Source of the DNA: UBA1731 sp963626295
GTDB lineage: Bacteria; Verrucomicrobiota; Kiritimatiellia; RFP12; UBA1067
Assembly: GCA_963626295.1 (NCBI GenBank)
Contig: CAVFWS010000001.1
Span: 1 to 58,237 of the forward strand
Direction: 5' to 3'
Length of the DNA: 58,237 nt
Part shown: piece after piece, positions 57,322 to 58,237 of the stretch
How the letters are laid out: every line of letters starts with the position of its first letter
Position numbering within the stretch: position 1 is the first letter of the stretch
Notes under the pieces: model-generated
What the model was told of the DNA's origin: nothing
The model's database searches: none
What the model saw: only the letters and a program-made list of their open reading frames with translations
Position numbers and translations under genes: made by a program

Positions 57322-58237
57322 ATGGAACTTGATTCGCTTACGGCAATATCCCCGATCGACGGAAGGTATTCGGGAAAGTGCTCGGAACTCCGCGGGATAT
57401 TCTCGGAATACGGCCTTGTGAAGAGGCGGGTGCTCGTTGAATGCGCATGGCTTGAGGCGTTGTGCGACTCGAAGGCCATACGCGAATGCAAGGCGCTTTC
57501 CGCCGGCGAAAGGAAGGCCTTGCGCGCGATCGCCGCCGATTTCTCCGTCGCGGATGCCCGCCGCGTGAAGGAGATAGAGAAGACCACAAACCATGACGTG
57601 AAGGCCGTCGAGTATTTCCTCAAGGAAAAGGTGAAGGGGACTCCGCTGGAGAAGAGGTCGGAGTTCATCCATTTCGCGTGTACTTCCGAGGACATCAACA
57701 ACATGAGCCATGCGCTCATGCTCCGCGACGGCAAGCGTGTGCTTCGGGCGGAGATGGATGCCCTTTGGACGAGGCTTTGCGATATGGCGAAATCGTATGC
57801 ATCGGCGTCGATGCTGGCGCACACGCACGGGCAGCCCGCATCGCCGACTACCGTCGGCAAGGAATTGGCGGTGGTCGCGGCCAGGCTCAGGCGTCAGGCC
57901 GGCGAGATCGACAGGCTCGTGATGCCGGCGAAGATGAATGGCGCCGTCGGCAATTTCAACGCGCATCTTTCGGCTTACCCGAATGTCGATTGGGAACGTC
58001 TGTCGCGAAGCGTGATAGAGTCGCTTGGCCTTCGCCAGAACCGCCTTACCACGCAGATCGAGTCGCACGACGGCATAGCCGAGCTCTTCGACGCGATATG
58101 CCGCTGGAACTCCGTGCTTCTCGACTTCGACCGCGACGTGTGGATGTATGTGTCGATGGGGTATTTCAGGCAGCGGACGGTAAAGGGCGAGATCGGCTCG
58201 TCCACGATGCCGCACAAGGTGAACCCGATCGACTTCG
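57322..58237 (+). CDS. purB: Adenylosuccinate lyase (5' part)
   Basis: A coding region running off the window end, about 305 codons seen of roughly 450. MELDSLTAISPIDGRYSGK is the start signature of E. coli-type PurB, and the ATG at 57322 with GAAAGG 9 nt upstream fits. An in-frame ATG at 57304 would add six residues. KTTNHDVKAVEYF, CTSEDINNM, the catalytic-His segment ASMLAHTHGQPASPTT and the fumarase signature GSSTMPHKVNPID are present. It cleaves adenylosuccinate and SAICAR in purine synthesis. No pur gene is adjacent in the visible part. Confidence 0.95.
   Translation, partial: MELDSLTAISPIDGRYSGKCSELRGIFSEYGLVKRRVLVECAWLEALCDSKAIRECKALSAGERKALRAIAADFSVADARRVKEIEKTTNHDVKAVEYFLKEKVKGTPLEKRSEFIHFACTSEDINNMSHALMLRDGKRVLRAEMDALWTRLCDMAKSYASASMLAHTHGQPASPTTVGKELAVVAARLRRQAGEIDRLVMPAKMNGAVGNFNAHLSAYPNVDWERLSRSVIESLGLRQNRLTTQIESHDGIAELFDAICRWNSVLLDFDRDVWMYVSMGYFRQRTVKGEIGSSTMPHKVNPIDF

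Noticed and set aside
1..58237. tRNA, rRNA, CRISPR arrays, transposase or integrase genes
   Set aside because: I looked for T-loop consensus, regularly spaced repeats and transposase motifs on both strands and found none that I could support.

Overview
The window is 58 kb of high-GC, densely coded bacterial DNA with two scaffold gaps (10 N at 6291-6300, 183 N at 53851-54033). Gene content points to a Gram-negative member of the PVC group, most likely Kiritimatiellota/Verrucomicrobiota. The evidence is a LpxL-type acyltransferase and an outer-membrane polysaccharide export system beside ClpC, McsA and a CdaA-type diadenylate cyclase. There are also several Gfo/Idh/MocA oxidoreductases, an autotransporter-associated beta-strand repeat protein and remnants of GH105 and DUF6807 proteins. 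The lineage is inferred from content, not from a marker gene. No tRNA, rRNA or CRISPR array was recognised.

Layout. 1-250: short degenerate repeats and a promoter. 252-5573 (+): flavodiiron protein, mannose-1-phosphate guanylyltransferase, MsbA-like ABC exporter, ispG. 5633-13540 (+): an exopolysaccharide assembly cluster of Wza-like exporter, small secreted protein, outer-membrane barrel, O-antigen ligase/polymerase-like protein, Wzz/BY-kinase and RfbB. Next come mfd (13563-16661) and an incomplete 2-oxoacid:ferredoxin oxidoreductase pair followed by a phytase-like secreted protein (16882-19200). 19231-29559 (-): a tight eight-gene unit transcribed ftsH, cdaA, a 55-residue CdaR-like protein, ftsK, a RodZ-like gene, mcsA, a degenerate mcsB, clpC. 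It couples membrane proteolysis, c-di-AMP synthesis, chromosome translocation and Clp proteolysis.

29640-32402 (+) is a probable type II restriction-modification module (divergent beta-class methyltransferase, PD-(D/E)XK nuclease, DpnD/PcfM-like small protein), divergent from ftsH. ilvC follows with a clear terminator. 33.8-39.8 kb is an accessory stretch: a DUF6807-like remnant, a large beta-strand repeat surface protein, a frameshifted GH105-like remnant, a HIT protein, a 123-bp inverted-repeat element and a frameshifted alpha/beta hydrolase.

From 39.9 kb to the end, core metabolism returns: fabG, carB, a Tat-exported enolase-superfamily protein, a methyltransferase, epmA, folD, an uncharacterised 653-residue protein, a UPF0210 protein, a sulfite/nitrite reductase-like hemoprotein, two Gfo/Idh/MocA oxidoreductases flanking a LpxL-like acyltransferase, and the 5' part of purB. 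Promoters share an extended -10 (TGnTATAAT), sometimes with TTGAtT or TTGCAT 17 bp upstream. Several genes start 3-8 nt after the predicted transcription start with no Shine-Dalgarno, suggesting leaderless mRNAs.
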